Shown piece after piece: positions 11,561 to 24,357 of a stretch of DNA of 64,000 nt (its first letter is position 1; each line of letters starts with the position of its first letter). Under the pieces are notes generated by a model. That model was given only the letters and a program-made list of their open reading frames with translations. It was not told the origin of the DNA and made no database searches. The translations under genes were made by a program, and so were the position numbers. The DNA is from Linum tenue (Eukaryota; Streptophyta; Magnoliopsida; Malpighiales; Linaceae), in contig CAMGYJ010000006.1 of NCBI GenBank assembly GCA_946122785.1, positions 42,614,066 through 42,678,065 on the forward strand, read 5' to 3'.

Positions 11561-12060
11561 TGGCAACCCAATGTGGAGTGCAGGTTGGGAAGTGGTGCTC
11601 GGGCTACGACAAATCCGCCCATCAACTTTCCCACATGTGACCTTGATAGGGAAGGGAATGATCTGTCCGCTCTTGGTCATGACAAAGAGATGATTGCTTG
11701 CAAAAGAGTTTGAGAAAATTTTGGTGCAATGCGAGTCAATGTTGGAAAAGGAGACCAATAAAAGACAACTCCTAAATCGAAAGAAAGAATAAAGAACACT
11801 CTCAAGATTTCATGTGCTTAATTGTTGTTGAGAAATCCTCCGGTGCACACCATGAATGTTCGTCCAAAGGTAGTAAGTATGGTCCTCACCAAGGAGTTTG
11901 TGTCTGCATAGTAAGATGATTGTAATGTTCACTCATCTTCGTCTACTCTTCTTTATGCAATGAAGAACTAGAGTGCATCCTCCGTTGATTTGTCTATCAA
12001 GTTGCATTGGTTTGAGTAGGTTTGCATGGGGACAAGCAAATGCCTAAGTGTGGGGGAGTT
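11561..12060 (+). mobile_element. 3' internal end of Athila-like element E
   Basis: Non-coding. It ends in the typical GGGGACAAGCAAATGCCTAAG box and the GTGTGGGGGAGTT polypurine tract, followed at 12061 by an LTR start. The left limit is not defined by sequence. No reading frame is supported. Confidence 0.6.
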
Positions 12061-12264
12061 TGATAACAACCAAATTGGTGTTATTTGTCCTTCATATTTA
12101 GGTTTGTCTCGTGCTAATTTATGTGCCTATTCATAATAATATCATCAATTGCATCCCTATTTTGTTCCTATCTGATTATAATGTGATTTTAGTGTCCTTT
12201 AGACGATTTATGCGAATTCGTACGAAAAGGGGCACAAGTGTAGCAAAGTAGAAAGGAAGCTGAT

Positions 12265-12894
12265 GATCACGGCCTGAAGGAGAAGATCTCAGCCGAGACA
12301 ACATGCCACGAAAATGGAGTGAAGATCGCGTCCTGGGAGCCTAAGATTACGGTAGCAAATCGGGCGGCCTTGGGCGCGAACTTCGTGAAGAAGCAAACCA
12401 ATAAGATACAGCGAGTTTCGCTAGTTTGATCATGGTCACCGTCTTCTCTGACCGCGAGGAAGTTCGCGGCCGTGACTTACGGATCGCGACCTTGAAGTCA
12501 CCCCGCGAACTCCCATAAATAGAAGACCAAAATGGCGATGCCTGAAGATCACGATTACGGAGGAGAAGATCACGACCGTGATCACGGCCTGAAGGAGAAG
12601 ATCTCGGCCGAGACAACATGCCACGAAACTGGAGTGAAGATCGCATCCTGGGAGCCTAAGATTACGGTAGCAAATCGGGCGGCCTTGGGCGCGAACTTCG
12701 TGAAGAAGCAAACAAAGAAGATACAGCGAGTTTCGCTAGTCTGATCATGGTCACCGTCTTCTCTGACCGCGAGGAAGTTCGCGGCCGCGACTTACGGATC
12801 GCGACCTTGAAGTCACCCCGCGAACTCCCATAAATAGAAGACCAAAATGGCGACGCCTGAAGATCGCGATTACGGAGGAGAAGATCACGACCGT
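12265..12894 (+). repeat. Two tandem copies of a 315-bp unit in LTR E
   Basis: Copy 1 is 12265-12579 and copy 2 is 12580-12894, each starting GATCACGGCCTGAAGG. The copies differ at only a few sites. Each carries one CGGCCG dyad: in copy 2 TCGCGGCCGCGA (12779-12790) is perfect, while in copy 1 one arm has changed (TCGCGGCCGTGA). The duplication therefore doubles the palindromes in front of the TATA box. Confidence 0.9.
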
Positions 12895-13369
12895 GATCTC
12901 CCCTGCTCAGCCGCGAACTTATCCGCCCCCACTAAAGTCTATAAGTAGAGGACCTCTTCCCCCATTTTGGATGAGCTGATTTTGAGATAGAAAATTCATG
13001 GTTTAGAGAGAGAGAAGAGAGAGAAGCTAGAAGAGATGAGCCATCTTCCTCAACATTAAGTATTCTCTAAATTCTTCTATGTATCTTCTTCCCTCCTTTA
13101 TGGAGTAGTCTCTTAAGATACTAGGGGCTCTAAACCCCAAACCCTAGTTTTAGGGCTATTATGTAATGGATGAATATTTTAGGGTTTTGAATGAATGTGT
13201 TTGTCTAGTTGATTTTAATGCTTATCTAGATTTAATTATGCTTGGGTAAGTCACCCTAATCTTCTCTACTGGCCTACTTGAGCTTTCTATGTTGGGTATG
13301 GAGTATTAGGGTTAGACGGGTATGCACCATCTGGAAAATTAGGGTTAGATTATTGAATATGATCTTGTG

Positions 13370-13868
13370 GTGTGGATGGTGGGCAGTGCTCATTGAAAGG
13401 AGCTATGTTCTAAAAGCCCCAGACACGATAGCCTAGATCGAGGTGACTGACATGGGTTTAGGGGAGGCGTGTGGATAATCACGAAAGCTAACGCAAAAGA
13501 GCTCACTCACCACATTCACTTAACCCAACTTATTTAGACATTACATGATAGACATAGGTTAGAGTGAGGGATAGTTCCCCGAAGTATATGTTTTTAGATT
13601 GAGGGATAGTTCCCCTGCCATAAGAATGCCTTCCTAGATGGAACCTCGGTGTGGATGGTGGGCAGTGCCCATTGAAAGGAGCTATGTTCTAAAAGCCCCA
13701 GAGACGATAGCCTAGATCGAGGTGACTGACATGGGTTTAGGGGAGGCATGTGGATAATCACGAAAGCTAACGCAAAAGAGCTCACTCACCACATTCACTT
13801 AACCCAACTTATTTAGACATTACATGATAGACATAGGTTAGAGTGAGGGATAGTTCCCCGAAGTACAT
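13370..13868 (+). repeat. Tandem duplication with a 279-bp period in LTR E
   Basis: Both copies start GTGTGGATGGTGGGCAGTG, at 13370 and 13649. They are nearly identical for about 220 bp. The tail of copy 1 (about 13590-13648) has no counterpart in copy 2. Confidence 0.9.
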
Positions 13869-14224
13869 GTTTTATCCTTGTTTATTCTCTCTACTAGTTT
13901 TTTAGTTGAATCCTCCACCACAAACCCCCTTAAACCGAACTTCTAGTTAATAAATGTGGGAAGTAGGCTGGGGTATCGGGAATCGAGTTGCATCGACCTT
14001 GATTGCCACTATATGACAATGTCATTTTAGGTTAAACTTGGCCTAGGATTGGATAGTTATTGAGACGTGCAAACTACTGACAGTGACCTGCATGGAATGA
14101 ATCAGTCGAAGCTATGTTTGATTATCATATGATTGAGGTGCATTAATGGGAAAATGTCAAGTGGTTTGGTTTCAGATGGACAGGAAAGAGATAGGCTACC
14201 TGAACTTGTCGGCAGTTATACATG

Positions 14225-14990
14225 GATCATGCTTTTTTTAAGGTCATTAGAAATTCATTAAAATAAATCCATGAGCTACACAAATTTTGGACCAAAACCC
14301 AAGGGAGAGATACAACCCAACATGAAAAGGACCACAAAAACATATAAAGAAAAGACGAAAGCTCACCACATATGTCTTCAAGTAACCCTAGCAAGCCCTC
14401 CCATTCACCAAAAGGAGCAACTGTCATCCTATTCTAAGAGCAACAGCCACACCAAGCACAACACCATTGGAAGAAACGATGAAACACTAGCGAAGAGGGC
14501 AATCCGACCAAGCAAGAACCACTGGAGATCAAGCGGAGCGAGTTGAAACCTTCAAGAACCTCTCCAAACGGCGTGCACCATCTGACCAGCGGAAGCAATC
14601 AACAGGGAAGAGATCAAGAACCCATGATGGAGATCTCTACCTTCTAGCTCCATGAGGATGAGAGCGAGGGAAGATCCCAATATGATCTGAAGACTTCTCT
14701 GAAACACCAACAACATCGGTTAAGCAAGGAGGAGGCGCAAAATCATGAAGGAAAACCTTAATACGCTCTTTGACCTACAAAACATCTCAAAGTAGATCTA
14801 AAGGTTAAACTTGAGGAAGAGGAGGAAGCACCCATCAAGATGAAAGGTGAGAAAAGCTCAATAAATGAAGCACATAAAGCTAGAGAAAACAAAGAGGCAG
14901 AAATGCAATAGAAAATGAGCAGCATGGGGCTACGACCAACATTATGGAGGCACCGACGATAACCCACTTTTAACTCAGATTTGGAAAAAA
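14225..14990 (-). mobile_element. Probable 3' end of a LINE
   Basis: On the minus strand the sequence ends AATGACCTTAAAAAAAGC, preceded by TGTAGCTCATGG and TTTATTTTAATGAA, which resembles the 3' untranslated ends of plant L1-type LINEs, with a short A7 tail. No domain can be read. Limits and identity are uncertain. Confidence 0.35.
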
Positions 14991-15218
14991 AAAAGTAGAG
15001 TGAAGGGGGAGAGTTTAAAGTTTATTGAGAGAAAAAGTATAGATGGCAAAATTCAAGAGTTCGATTATTATGTGGAAGATATTTTTAAATATATCACAAT
15101 GGATGTGATTTGGAAAGATTACATTGGTCCCATGATATCATTCAAAGGATAGGACAAGTGGCTAGTGGACAAATGAGTATGAGTCTTAAAGAGCAAGCAA
15201 ATCCCAATGCTTGAAGTT

Positions 15219-16615
15219 TAGAGTTGTTCAAATGGTTACCATGATAATTATCAAACTAATCAAAAATAAATTCTATTAATCAAGCAATTGTGACCAAACT
15301 ATTATAATAACCAAATTAACCAAACTAAATTATAATCAGTTTGATTAATTGGTTAATCGAGTAAACCAATATAACATAACAATAGTGTTACCTAGAAAAA
15401 AATATCTTGTTATTGCGTCAATCCGTAATTTATATACTTTTTTATGCGAAATAAAAAAAACTTGCATTAAGCACACGAAATCATCAGGAAACCCTGATGT
15501 GCCTCTCAACCATTACAACCAAACGTCCCTGCCAACGAAAAAACACTATAATGGAGAAAGCTTAACCTATCTATATACTCCAATTCAGTCTGAAGAACGA
15601 GATCCCCATACACTGTAGAAAACATCACTATGAATTACTTTCATTAACTCTCCTGGCAGCTTGATTGTCTTCGTTCCATATAGCCTGGTACATCGCTCTC
15701 GCCAAACGTGACTTAGAGCCAAGCTCCATAATAACCTGCACAAACTTTGCCTAGGGTTCTTTGTACTCCAATTCTACTCACACCAAGTTACAGTGCTATC
15801 CCAGTCCCCTGCAACTAGCGGTGAAAGTGACTTTAACCATCGCTGCAACACACATACAGTATACGAGCAAGACACCAGAAGGTGGTTGCGACTCTCTAAA
15901 CCTCCTGGACATAGTAAACATAAACCTGACAGGGACTTACCCAAAGCTAATAACTTATCCTGAGTAACCAATCTATTACGCATGGCAAGCCACGGGATAA
16001 AGCCATGCTTGGGTATTATCTCCTTTGATCATACAAGTTTCCCCAGTTCACCTCTAGTGGTTGATCCCTTATAGAATCCCAAACCTTCTTAACAGAGTAC
16101 TTTTGCATTTTCTCACCTTGCCACAACACATGAGGAGGAGCACTTGTAACATGAGATAAAGCAAGCCCTCTACATTTCAGGAATCTCCTCCAAACCCATG
16201 TTCTAAGGATGAAAAAATCTTTCACTTTCACATTTTTATTCAACATAATGTATGAGATTTATCTAAATTGAGTGCATGTATGTTGTCTACAATCTACAAG
16301 AAAAAAATATAATATAAGAATATTAATAAGGTTTATTTTTGTTATTGGTCCAAAAGGGAGAAACTCGTGACTCTTGAGTGGTTATTTGTGGTTATGCAAA
16401 GTATTAATTATGAGTATATAATAAATTAGATATATGACTAATTGTTTAATTGGTTTGATTTGTTAGAAGTGTCTAAACAAAATCAAACAACCTAACCCAA
16501 ATAAACTAAAAATTTAACCAAACCAAACCAATTATCCAAATTAACCAATCCAAATTATCCTAATACTACCGATTAAGATGGTTACCACGATAACTACACC
16601 ATCTGATCACTCCTA
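15219..16615. mobile_element. Candidate old hAT-like element interrupted by a LINE fragment
   Basis: Left end TAGAGTTGTTCAAATGG at 15219; right end, read inward, TAGGAGTGATCAGATGG at 16615. The 8-bp flanks TTGAAGTT and CTAAAGTC agree at 5 of 8 sites, with transitions only at the others. Both ends are rich in AACCAAACC/GGTTTGGTT and a GGTTACCATGG motif. Related ends occur at 19480-19665 and 28375-28612, and 16240-16400 matches 30250-30415 in reverse. TIR style and 8-bp duplication point to hAT, but the case is weak. Confidence 0.4.
15440..16247 (-). pseudogene. 5'-truncated LINE fragment: reverse-transcriptase zinc-binding region
   Basis: Two frames on the minus strand together give the zinc-binding domain found at the C-terminus of plant L1-type ORF2: YSVKKVWDSIR, then (after a frameshift near 16015) MRNRLVTQDKL, a CLLCPGGLESRNHLLVSC zinc motif and a tail ending in a WNEDNQAARR-like segment. 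Its 3' end is near 15440. The RT core is missing, as expected of a 5'-truncated copy. It lies inside the candidate hAT-like element. Confidence 0.6.
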
Positions 16616-17510
16616 CTAAAGTCACCTCGAAGTATCTCAATACCCACACCCATCTCGCACTAAACACGGGCTAAGTTGGGTAATTCTTGAATAAAATAAA
16701 GCAAAAATGTTAATTTATTTACGATAAATAAAAGGAAAATACTTCATGAATAAAAATATTGAGCATAGAATGGATAATTGAGTCTGATTAGTTGAAAAAT
16801 AAAGTCTTGCGTCTATTTAAATTTTCATTATCATTGAAGAAAAGTCAAAACTTGAGAAATACAAATACGTAAATATCATGGCTGAAAATTGGCATGACCC
16901 AACTCTGATCCTGTCTAACCCGTCCATGAAGGGTCAACTTATATAGTTGACTCGTCCCTCTCGATTTCGTCCTTGACCCTATCTGGCCCTCCAGGGTTGG
17001 GGCGGGCCGTGTTAATGGATCGGCTAAAATCAACACTACTTATTTTTTGAAAATTGAATTTTGGTAGCAAAATTTGTTTTCATACAATTTAGTATCTTTA
17101 CTTTATTTTTTTACAAATAGTTAGAAATTTTGATGGTAAAATTACGTTTATACTCTATATTGTTTACCTTACATTATAGTATCTAAAATTTTAAGAGTTT
17201 ACAAACAAGTCCAATGTGTTAGTATGAAAATTTTCATATTACTAATTATTGATATGGGTCACAGGATCAAAAAACAACCCGCTTCTAAGTTGACTAAACC
17301 CTCACAAAGTCAAAAGATGATCGATACTAAACTAAACCTACAAACAAACTGAACCAACCCCGATCTTGAGTGTCGGGACGGATCGGTTAAGATCAAGCTT
17401 ACTCCCTATATGTTGAGACAAATTGATATAGGACAAGTAAGAATGGTCAAAAGTAATACCCGTGCCCTATCATATCCTACGCTACTACTAGTGAAATAAT
17501 ACCCACTCCA
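16616..17510. other. Intergenic DNA upstream of H2AX, no gene seen
   Basis: AT-rich. About 16880-17020 and 17260-17400 hold GC-richer pieces in opposite sense (GACCC / GGGTT, GGGACGGATCGG) that may be ends of a worn MITE; I could not define its borders. Confidence 0.4.
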
Positions 17511-17562
17511 ACTCAAACAAGGTGCTTTGTCAAAAAAAAAAAAAAAAAACTCAAACAAGGTG
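17511..17562. mobile_element. Tiny poly(A) insertion flanked by a 14-bp duplication
   Basis: ACTCAAACAAGGTG occurs at 17511-17524 and again at 17549-17562. Between the copies are only CTTTGTC and about 17-18 A's. This is what a target-primed insertion of an extremely 5'-truncated LINE or SINE would leave. It lies about 300 bp upstream of the H2AX TATA box. Confidence 0.6.
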
Positions 17563-17684
17563 GTGTAATATCCGATAGTCTGATTCAAATTGCCATCCTA
17601 CCCACAGGCCTAAAGCCATCGAAGACTTGAGCAATCAATAGGCCCAGTTTCGCTAATAAACCGGCTTATTAGTGTCGCAATTAA

Positions 17685-18519
<835 letters not shown>

Positions 18520-19034
18520 GCATCTTACAAGCTCTAATCAAAAGCATCTGTATTTTTTGGCTTCTAGGTTTTTCGGATGGATTTTGATCAAACAGTTCTG
18601 TGATATATAAGAGCTCGAAGTTTCTTCTCCCCTGAAAGTGTCTTAGTTGAATGTTAAAATCGAAGGTTGCTTTCAATTGCATTGGTGCAGAACCCTATTG
18701 ATTGCCTATCTGCATTGACTTTCACCAGTCGTTCTCTAGCTTGTTGATGGTTGGGAAGTCTGAATATGGTGTTGAGTGATGCCCATTTCGTTTGAAATCT
18801 GTTTTGATTTCCTCCGTACTTAGTCGCCTGATTATGTTGTGGAGATGTAGAAAAAAGTGCAGGTTCAGGTTTTGGTGGTAAAGTTCATCATTTGGATGTT
18901 TTAATAACCCTTTTGAGATCAGTAAGGTGCCTTCTGAATGTCCATAGTGAAGGTACTCTGCAACTAATCAGTCTTTTGTTGTGCAAGAGAACGCCTTTAG
19001 AATCTGACAAACGATTGAAATGATTAGTCCTGAT
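18520..19034 (+). other. 3' UTR and downstream flank of H2AX
   Basis: No further gene. Several T-rich and AATGTTAAAAT-like stretches between 18550 and 18660 could serve polyadenylation, but none is a clear AATAAA. Confidence 0.5.
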
Positions 19035-19148
19035 GATGATTTCCTCAGCTACCCAGATGATGAATTAGTACTTCTGATGATTTCCCCAGCTACTCAGATG
19101 ATGAATTAGTACTTCTGATGATTTCCCCAGCTACTCAGATGATGAATG
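19035..19148. repeat. Three tandem copies of a 41-bp unit
   Basis: Units start GATGATTTCC at 19035, 19076 and 19117; the last is incomplete (to 19148). Copies 2 and 3 are identical and copy 1 differs at a few sites. Non-coding. Confidence 0.9.
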
Positions 19149-19479
19149 TTTAGTAGAAAAGATTTGGAAGTTTGGGTTCTGTTTTCCGGCGAGGATAATT
19201 TTTATGGGTAAAGAGCAGGTTCTCTTCTTTTGGTTTCACTTTTGATGAAAACTTGTTCAATTGTCAGCAGTACCCCCTTCTCTTTGGTATCGGGTTGTTT
19301 CTTTCGAGAATTTGAGGATGACCAACCTGGATATGGTATTTACTGATGGCGTAGATTAGATTTGCGGGGGAGTGAAGACCTTATGATGTCGCATACCTTC
19401 CACTTTCGGGAATTGGTAATTTCGTGTTAGAGCTCCAATTAAGTAATCGACTATGAATTGGCCAACTTCATGCTGCACT
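19149..19479. other. Spacer, no gene seen
   Basis: T-rich and G-rich intergenic sequence without a recognisable domain or repeat. Confidence 0.4.
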
Positions 19480-19665
19480 GTTCAAATGGTTACCATGGTT
19501 ATTACCAAACTAAATAAGGTTAAATTTTATTAACTATGGAATACAATATCATAACCAAACTGTTCAAACTAATACAACCACCAAATTAACCAAACTAAAG
19601 TTTAATCGGTGTGGTTAATTGGTTAACTAGATTAACCAATATAAAATACATTATCATTAAATGAG
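19480..19665. repeat. Dispersed AACCAAAC-rich repeat
   Basis: Same orientation and clear similarity to 15228-15390 (GTTCAAATGGTTACCATGG start, then repeated ACCAAATTAACCAAACTAAA and GGTTAATTGGTTAA). It probably is one end of the same hAT-like family. No partner end is seen here. Confidence 0.55.
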
Positions 19666-20005
19666 AAAATTTTTGATTAACTTATCAATTCACAATTTAT
19701 ATCTACCAACTCATATATGGAGATTCTGCGGAGAGAGTGGGTTAAAGTAAATATTGGGAGCCTCACCGCATCTCACGGAAGGGCAGAGTAGACTTTTCCA
19801 TTATATATTACCTCACCGACTCGGTTCAGAGTTGCATAATTATGTATTTGGTTGGCCTTCCATTTATTAGCATCATTCCAACTATCCGAGCAAGGCTTTT
19901 CTACCAAATTTTTTTTATCTTCTCTGCAACACATGGCAGAACAATGAAAAAGAGTAATTTGAGTCAAACAAATTAATATGGATTTTAACTCAAGTAGTAT
20001 GGCTT

Positions 20006-20310
20006 AGAGCATCCACATCAATACAATTGTCAAATTAATTGCATATAACTTTTTTTATTGTCATCTTAAATTTTATGCAATTCAACTCACTTTTATTTTA
20101 TTGCACGTACATCAATGCAATTAATCAATTGTATATATGATAGTTTAATTATTTTTTTATTTTTCTATGTGGCATGCATATTCAATTTCATTTCATGTAA
20201 GCTTGCATTTTTGCAAGTGCCTACTACATTGGTGCAATCCCCTTTGCAATTGCATTTGGAGTGTCATGTAAAATTTGCAATTGAGCAAATATCATTGATG
20301 TGGATGCTCT
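20006..20310. mobile_element. 305-bp MITE with 16-bp perfect inverted termini
   Basis: AGAGCATCCACATCAA at 20006-20021 and its exact reverse complement at 20295-20310. Non-coding, AT-rich interior. No clear target duplication, probably because the right side was rearranged by the adjacent duplications. Family not identified. Confidence 0.7.
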
Positions 20311-20745
20311 GCATTTTTTGAAGTGCCCACTACATTGGTGCAATCCCATTTGCAATTGCATTTTGAGTTCCATGTATGATTTGCAATTGAGAAAATACCA
20401 TTGATGTGGATGCTCTTACAGCTGTGAGATTGTTATTTAGGTTTAAGTTCAATTATTGATCAGTATTATCGATATAATTTATGAATGTTAAAATTATTTG
20501 AAAGTGCATATAGATTATATACTTGATGTGGATGCTCTGCATTTTTTGAAGTGCCCACTACATTGGTGCAATCCCATTTGCAATTGCATTTTGAGTTCCA
20601 TGTATGATTTGCAATTGATAAAATACCATCGATGTGGATGCTCTTACAGCTGCGAGATTGTTATTTAGGTTTAAGTTCAATTATTGATCATTATTATCGA
20701 TATAATTTATGAATGTTAAAATTATTTGAAAGTGCATATAGATTC
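20295..20745. repeat. Tandem duplication (228-bp period) carrying extra MITE ends
   Basis: Copy 1 is 20295-20522 and copy 2 is 20523-20745, nearly identical. Each begins with TTGATGTGGATGCTCT and contains one more copy of the MITE's terminal 98 bp (20319-20416 and 20547-20644), so that end occurs three times in a row counting 20213-20310. Confidence 0.85.
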
Positions 20746-23132
20746 AATCATATTGTATAATAACTTGCGAAGAGATTAATATTCAAGAAGGTGTTTTGAC
20801 TTAGTTAAATGTAGATGATTGACGACCGAACACTCTGGTTACCTGTTTTAGTGTCTTGAGATTTACTTTTAAATAAGGATTGTGAAACCGCACATGAGAT
20901 TATATTAGAAAAGTCGGTAGTAAGAGTTTGTACTAAAATGCGGTTTAGCTGTGGTTCAATCATTTCCTACCGCTAAACCGCCTTCCAATTTGAATTTGAT
21001 ATCATATATTTCCAACACGATCAGCTGATACGATAAGATTTCTCTTTTTAAGTAGTACACCATATGGTTGTTTACATAAAAAAGATTAAGTTTGGAGGAC
21101 AAAAAGGGCGGTGCTAAAAAGATTTATAAAAATTTATTTCAAAAGTCAAATCAACACAATCTTCGACTTCCACATGATATACCATAGAGCTTTAGTTAAC
21201 TTCTCCATTTTCATTTTTTAGAGAGTGAAAGAAGAAAAAACATTTTTGTCTTTATGATTATTTAATAATTTTTATAAAAACGATATTAGTACTCATAAAA
21301 AAATTATGAACTTTCTCTCCTATTTCGTCATTAACCATGTCATTAGAGATTTCCCTATGATAGTAGAGTTTTAGTTACTTTTCTCCATTTCAAATTTTTA
21401 GCAAAGAGAGTGAACCGCAATGTCAATCTACAGACTAGAAGTTCATAATTTAAACCCAGCAGCTAGATGATTTCTTCTTAGGTTCTTTTTGTAGGTAACG
21501 ATAAAAAATTATGAGATCATACTACCTTAGATTTATGGTTGTGATGTATAGTTTTCTTTTACCATAGCGGCAAATCGACAACTCCCATTGCTTTATTTTT
21601 TATACCTTCCCTTGGTTTTTATCAAATATTAATGAGAGAGTTATATTAGTAAGATGATAATTCTTATCAAAACTCCTTTGACAACACTAACATATTTTTT
21701 TATGTTATAACTGTTTCAATATTATTTTGAGTTTTTAAGTTAATTCATAATGTTATTAAGTACTATATTTATTGATTCCGAGCCTCAAAAATATATTCAC
21801 CTCAGAGAGTAATCTTATTGACAAAACAGTGTTCGAGTTAGATCCTCAAACAGCCAAGTAAAAGGGAAGAAATTTTGGTGCAAAACCTTCTTTAGTTACA
21901 GCTAGCACAAATCTCAAGAGCTATATTTAAGGGATTTTCAATTTCTCACAAATTTAGCGGACTATATCTCATTCATTTCAACTATGATTTTAAATGGGTA
22001 AGAAAAACCATATTAATTGAAACTTTCCAAAGAAAAGTTGAAGAAAACTATATGACGAGTATTTTTATAAGAATTTACAACAACATCAAAGACAATTAGT
22101 AGTTAGGTAACAATCTACCTCTACTCTTCTGTTGTTTTTAACTTTAAGTTCATTCATTATAGAAAAAATATCGTAACCAAGAACCTTCTATATTTTTGAA
22201 CTTCAGGATTAGATGTGAGTTGTAGACAACATTTGTTTAATCTAACTTTATTACCCTATATCGTGAGAGAGCTAGATTTTTAAAAATTTCTATTGAGAAA
22301 CTACTCAAAGATAGTGACAAAATGCAAGAACATTCAGTTTCTCATCTCATACAAACTAAGAGCTTGAAGTTAAATTTTTAGATCAAGCTCATCGATTACA
22401 ACATCGCTAACCCCATAAGTGGGTATACAATTTTGAACATAAAGAAGTACGAAGAAGTGCAATCTCGGGCAAAATTTATGACATTTACTGGGTAAAGAGC
22501 GAATGGTTGATAATATTTATGATGTGTGTGAGGTGAAATTCTACTACTGTGAAAAGATGATTCACATTTCCAAACATTTTATCATTAAAATTTAGCTTGC
22601 AATGAAATAGAGGAGAAGAAGGAAGAGACTATTGATGGTGAATATAAAGTTTTATTAATAAAGATGAAGTTGTGTGGAGAAAATGCTTTGATGTCGGAGC
22701 AATCAAAAAGAAATCCAAAATGAATTTCGTAGTAATTTGTAACAACAGAGAGTAATTGAAATGCTTATTGAATATTAAGTTTTTTTAGGAATCAATTACA
22801 TGTTGTTTGTTTTTTATAAGGACGTTTGTCCATGAATGATCAAGATATTATAATATATATGTTATTTTTTATAATTTTAGTAATTGACTAATTTGAGTTC
22901 TTTCATGTTATCAAATAAATGATTCAGATAATTATTATTATTATTATTATTATTATATTAATTGATGTAATTCATCCGGCCAACGGGCGGGCCCAACTCT
23001 AGTAATGAATAAAACATAACAATCAACACATAGTTATAGTTGACCCTTAACATAAATACATGCAACTAAGACAATTATCTTACGGTTAGAATAAAAGTAT
23101 TCACCTAACAAAAATTTATCATAATGGTATGG
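20746..23132. other. AT-rich intergenic DNA, no gene seen
   Basis: About 2.4 kb with stops in all frames. A loose direct repeat (TTTAGTTA..TTCTCCATTT..AGAGAGTGAA) occurs at 21190 and 21367. An (ATT)n microsatellite lies at about 22930-22955. 22280-22650 may be a decayed retroelement, but no domain is readable. Confidence 0.45.
22930..22955. repeat. (ATT)n microsatellite
   Basis: About eight to nine ATT units. Confidence 0.9.
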
Positions 23133-23137
23133 GTTAA

Positions 23138-24357
23138 TGACTCGCTGTTACTGTCACTCTAGAAACTGGCCAAGTGTAACCACTTCCTAAAGCGTAGTAT
23201 AGCGGGTTTGGGTTTTTAAGTCAACCCGGGTCCTAGATGTGATGACTACTCAGTGAATTCGTATTATCTAGCGAGGAAACTTTAGTGAAGGTCTAATTTA
23301 ACAAGCAAGCAAAGCAACTAAACGGTTGTATTCAGGTTAAGAGAGGTCACCCGGATATGGTTCCCCCTAGTCTGCAGTTAAGCCGGATTGTAATTGCCAA
23401 GTTCGATTTCTATGAAAGTTATACTGCGGAAGGTTCTTAATCAGTCTGAAGTCTCGACTAAAGGTCTTCAGACCCTCTCAATCTGAGTCTCTAGCTGGCG
23501 ACTAACCTACACCGGAGTAAACAGATTGAGGCCCTATGAACAAAACCTCCACTACCGAATGGAATTCGGTACAGAATAGTGATTGGCTCCTCGACTAAAG
23601 TCACCAATTCACTACCTTCGATTAAGGATACTCTATCAACCTAGGCAGATATGATCATTCTAGGTTAAAGCAGAGACAACAGGAATTTGATCAGGATTCA
23701 AGTCATTCAATCATTCAAACCTCAAACGAATATAATCAATATCATAGAATCAATACTTGGGTTCATACAATCAAACCTAACATACAGAACTAGGGTTTCC
23801 CATACCCAGATGAATGGGAGAACTACTCCATGGAGAGAGAAGCAAAAGCAGAATCAGACGCGGAAATCATACTGTGAAGATGGATTTCTGCTCCTGGACG
23901 TTGAATCGGCACTTCTCCAAGCTCAAACCAAGCTCCAATGGTGTTGAAGATCGATCTAGGGCACTTGGAGGCTCTTGTTCGTCGCTTTCTCTCTCTAGGA
24001 ACCGCTCTATCTCTCAAAAACTCGAATCCCCTTCTGTTTGGCTCCAAATCAGCTTATAAACCGGGTTTCCCCGACTTGCACGGCCAGGGTGCACGGCCGT
24101 GCAAGTCACCATTCTGGCCGTGCAACCCTAAACGCGCCGTTTCATTAAGTCCGAACTCAGCCTTCTCGCACGGCCAGGTGCACGGCCATATGGCTCAGGT
24201 GCACGGCCGTGCAGCACTTCAGGGCTGCCCGTGCACGCTCTCGGCATAAGGCGCACGGCCAGCTTGCAACCATGCACGGCCGTGCGACTCCCTGGTCTGG
24301 CCGTGCAGCCTCCTTGGAACCTCGCCATGCGTCCGATCCTCGTCCAATCGACCCCAA
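23138..24357 (-). repeat. Inner 1220 bp of the 3' LTR of element A, displaced and inverted
   Basis: Reverse complement of 30650-31869 with no length difference and only about nine mismatches over the whole LTR. It ends at the true LTR terminus (TGACTCGC at 23138), preceded by GTTAA (23133-23137), the reverse complement of the TTAAC in front of A's 5' LTR. The missing 148 bp are exactly those at 39485-39632. So this is not a solo LTR but the other half of A's 3' LTR, separated by an inversion of 24358-39632. Confidence 0.92.

Larger units (their letters stand above)
12061..14092 (+). repeat. 3' LTR of element E (right end uncertain)
   Basis: Starts TGATAACAACC directly after the polypurine tract. 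It has a TATA-like CTATAAGTAGAG near 12939 and GC-rich CGGCCG dyads upstream of it, as in A and C. Two separate tandem duplications (12265-12894 and 13370-13868) make it unusually long. The right end is my estimate: a CTGCA near 14092, after which LINE-like sequence begins. No primer site follows. Confidence 0.55.

Noticed and set aside
23938..24249. A 103-codon protein, also found at 30758-31069
   Set aside because: Both lie in the two LTR copies of element A; the identity reflects the LTR repeat, not coding conservation.
23138..24357. A solo LTR
   Set aside because: It lacks exactly the 148 bp that stand alone at 39485-39632, and its flank matches element A's target duplication in reverse, so it is half of A's 3' LTR.
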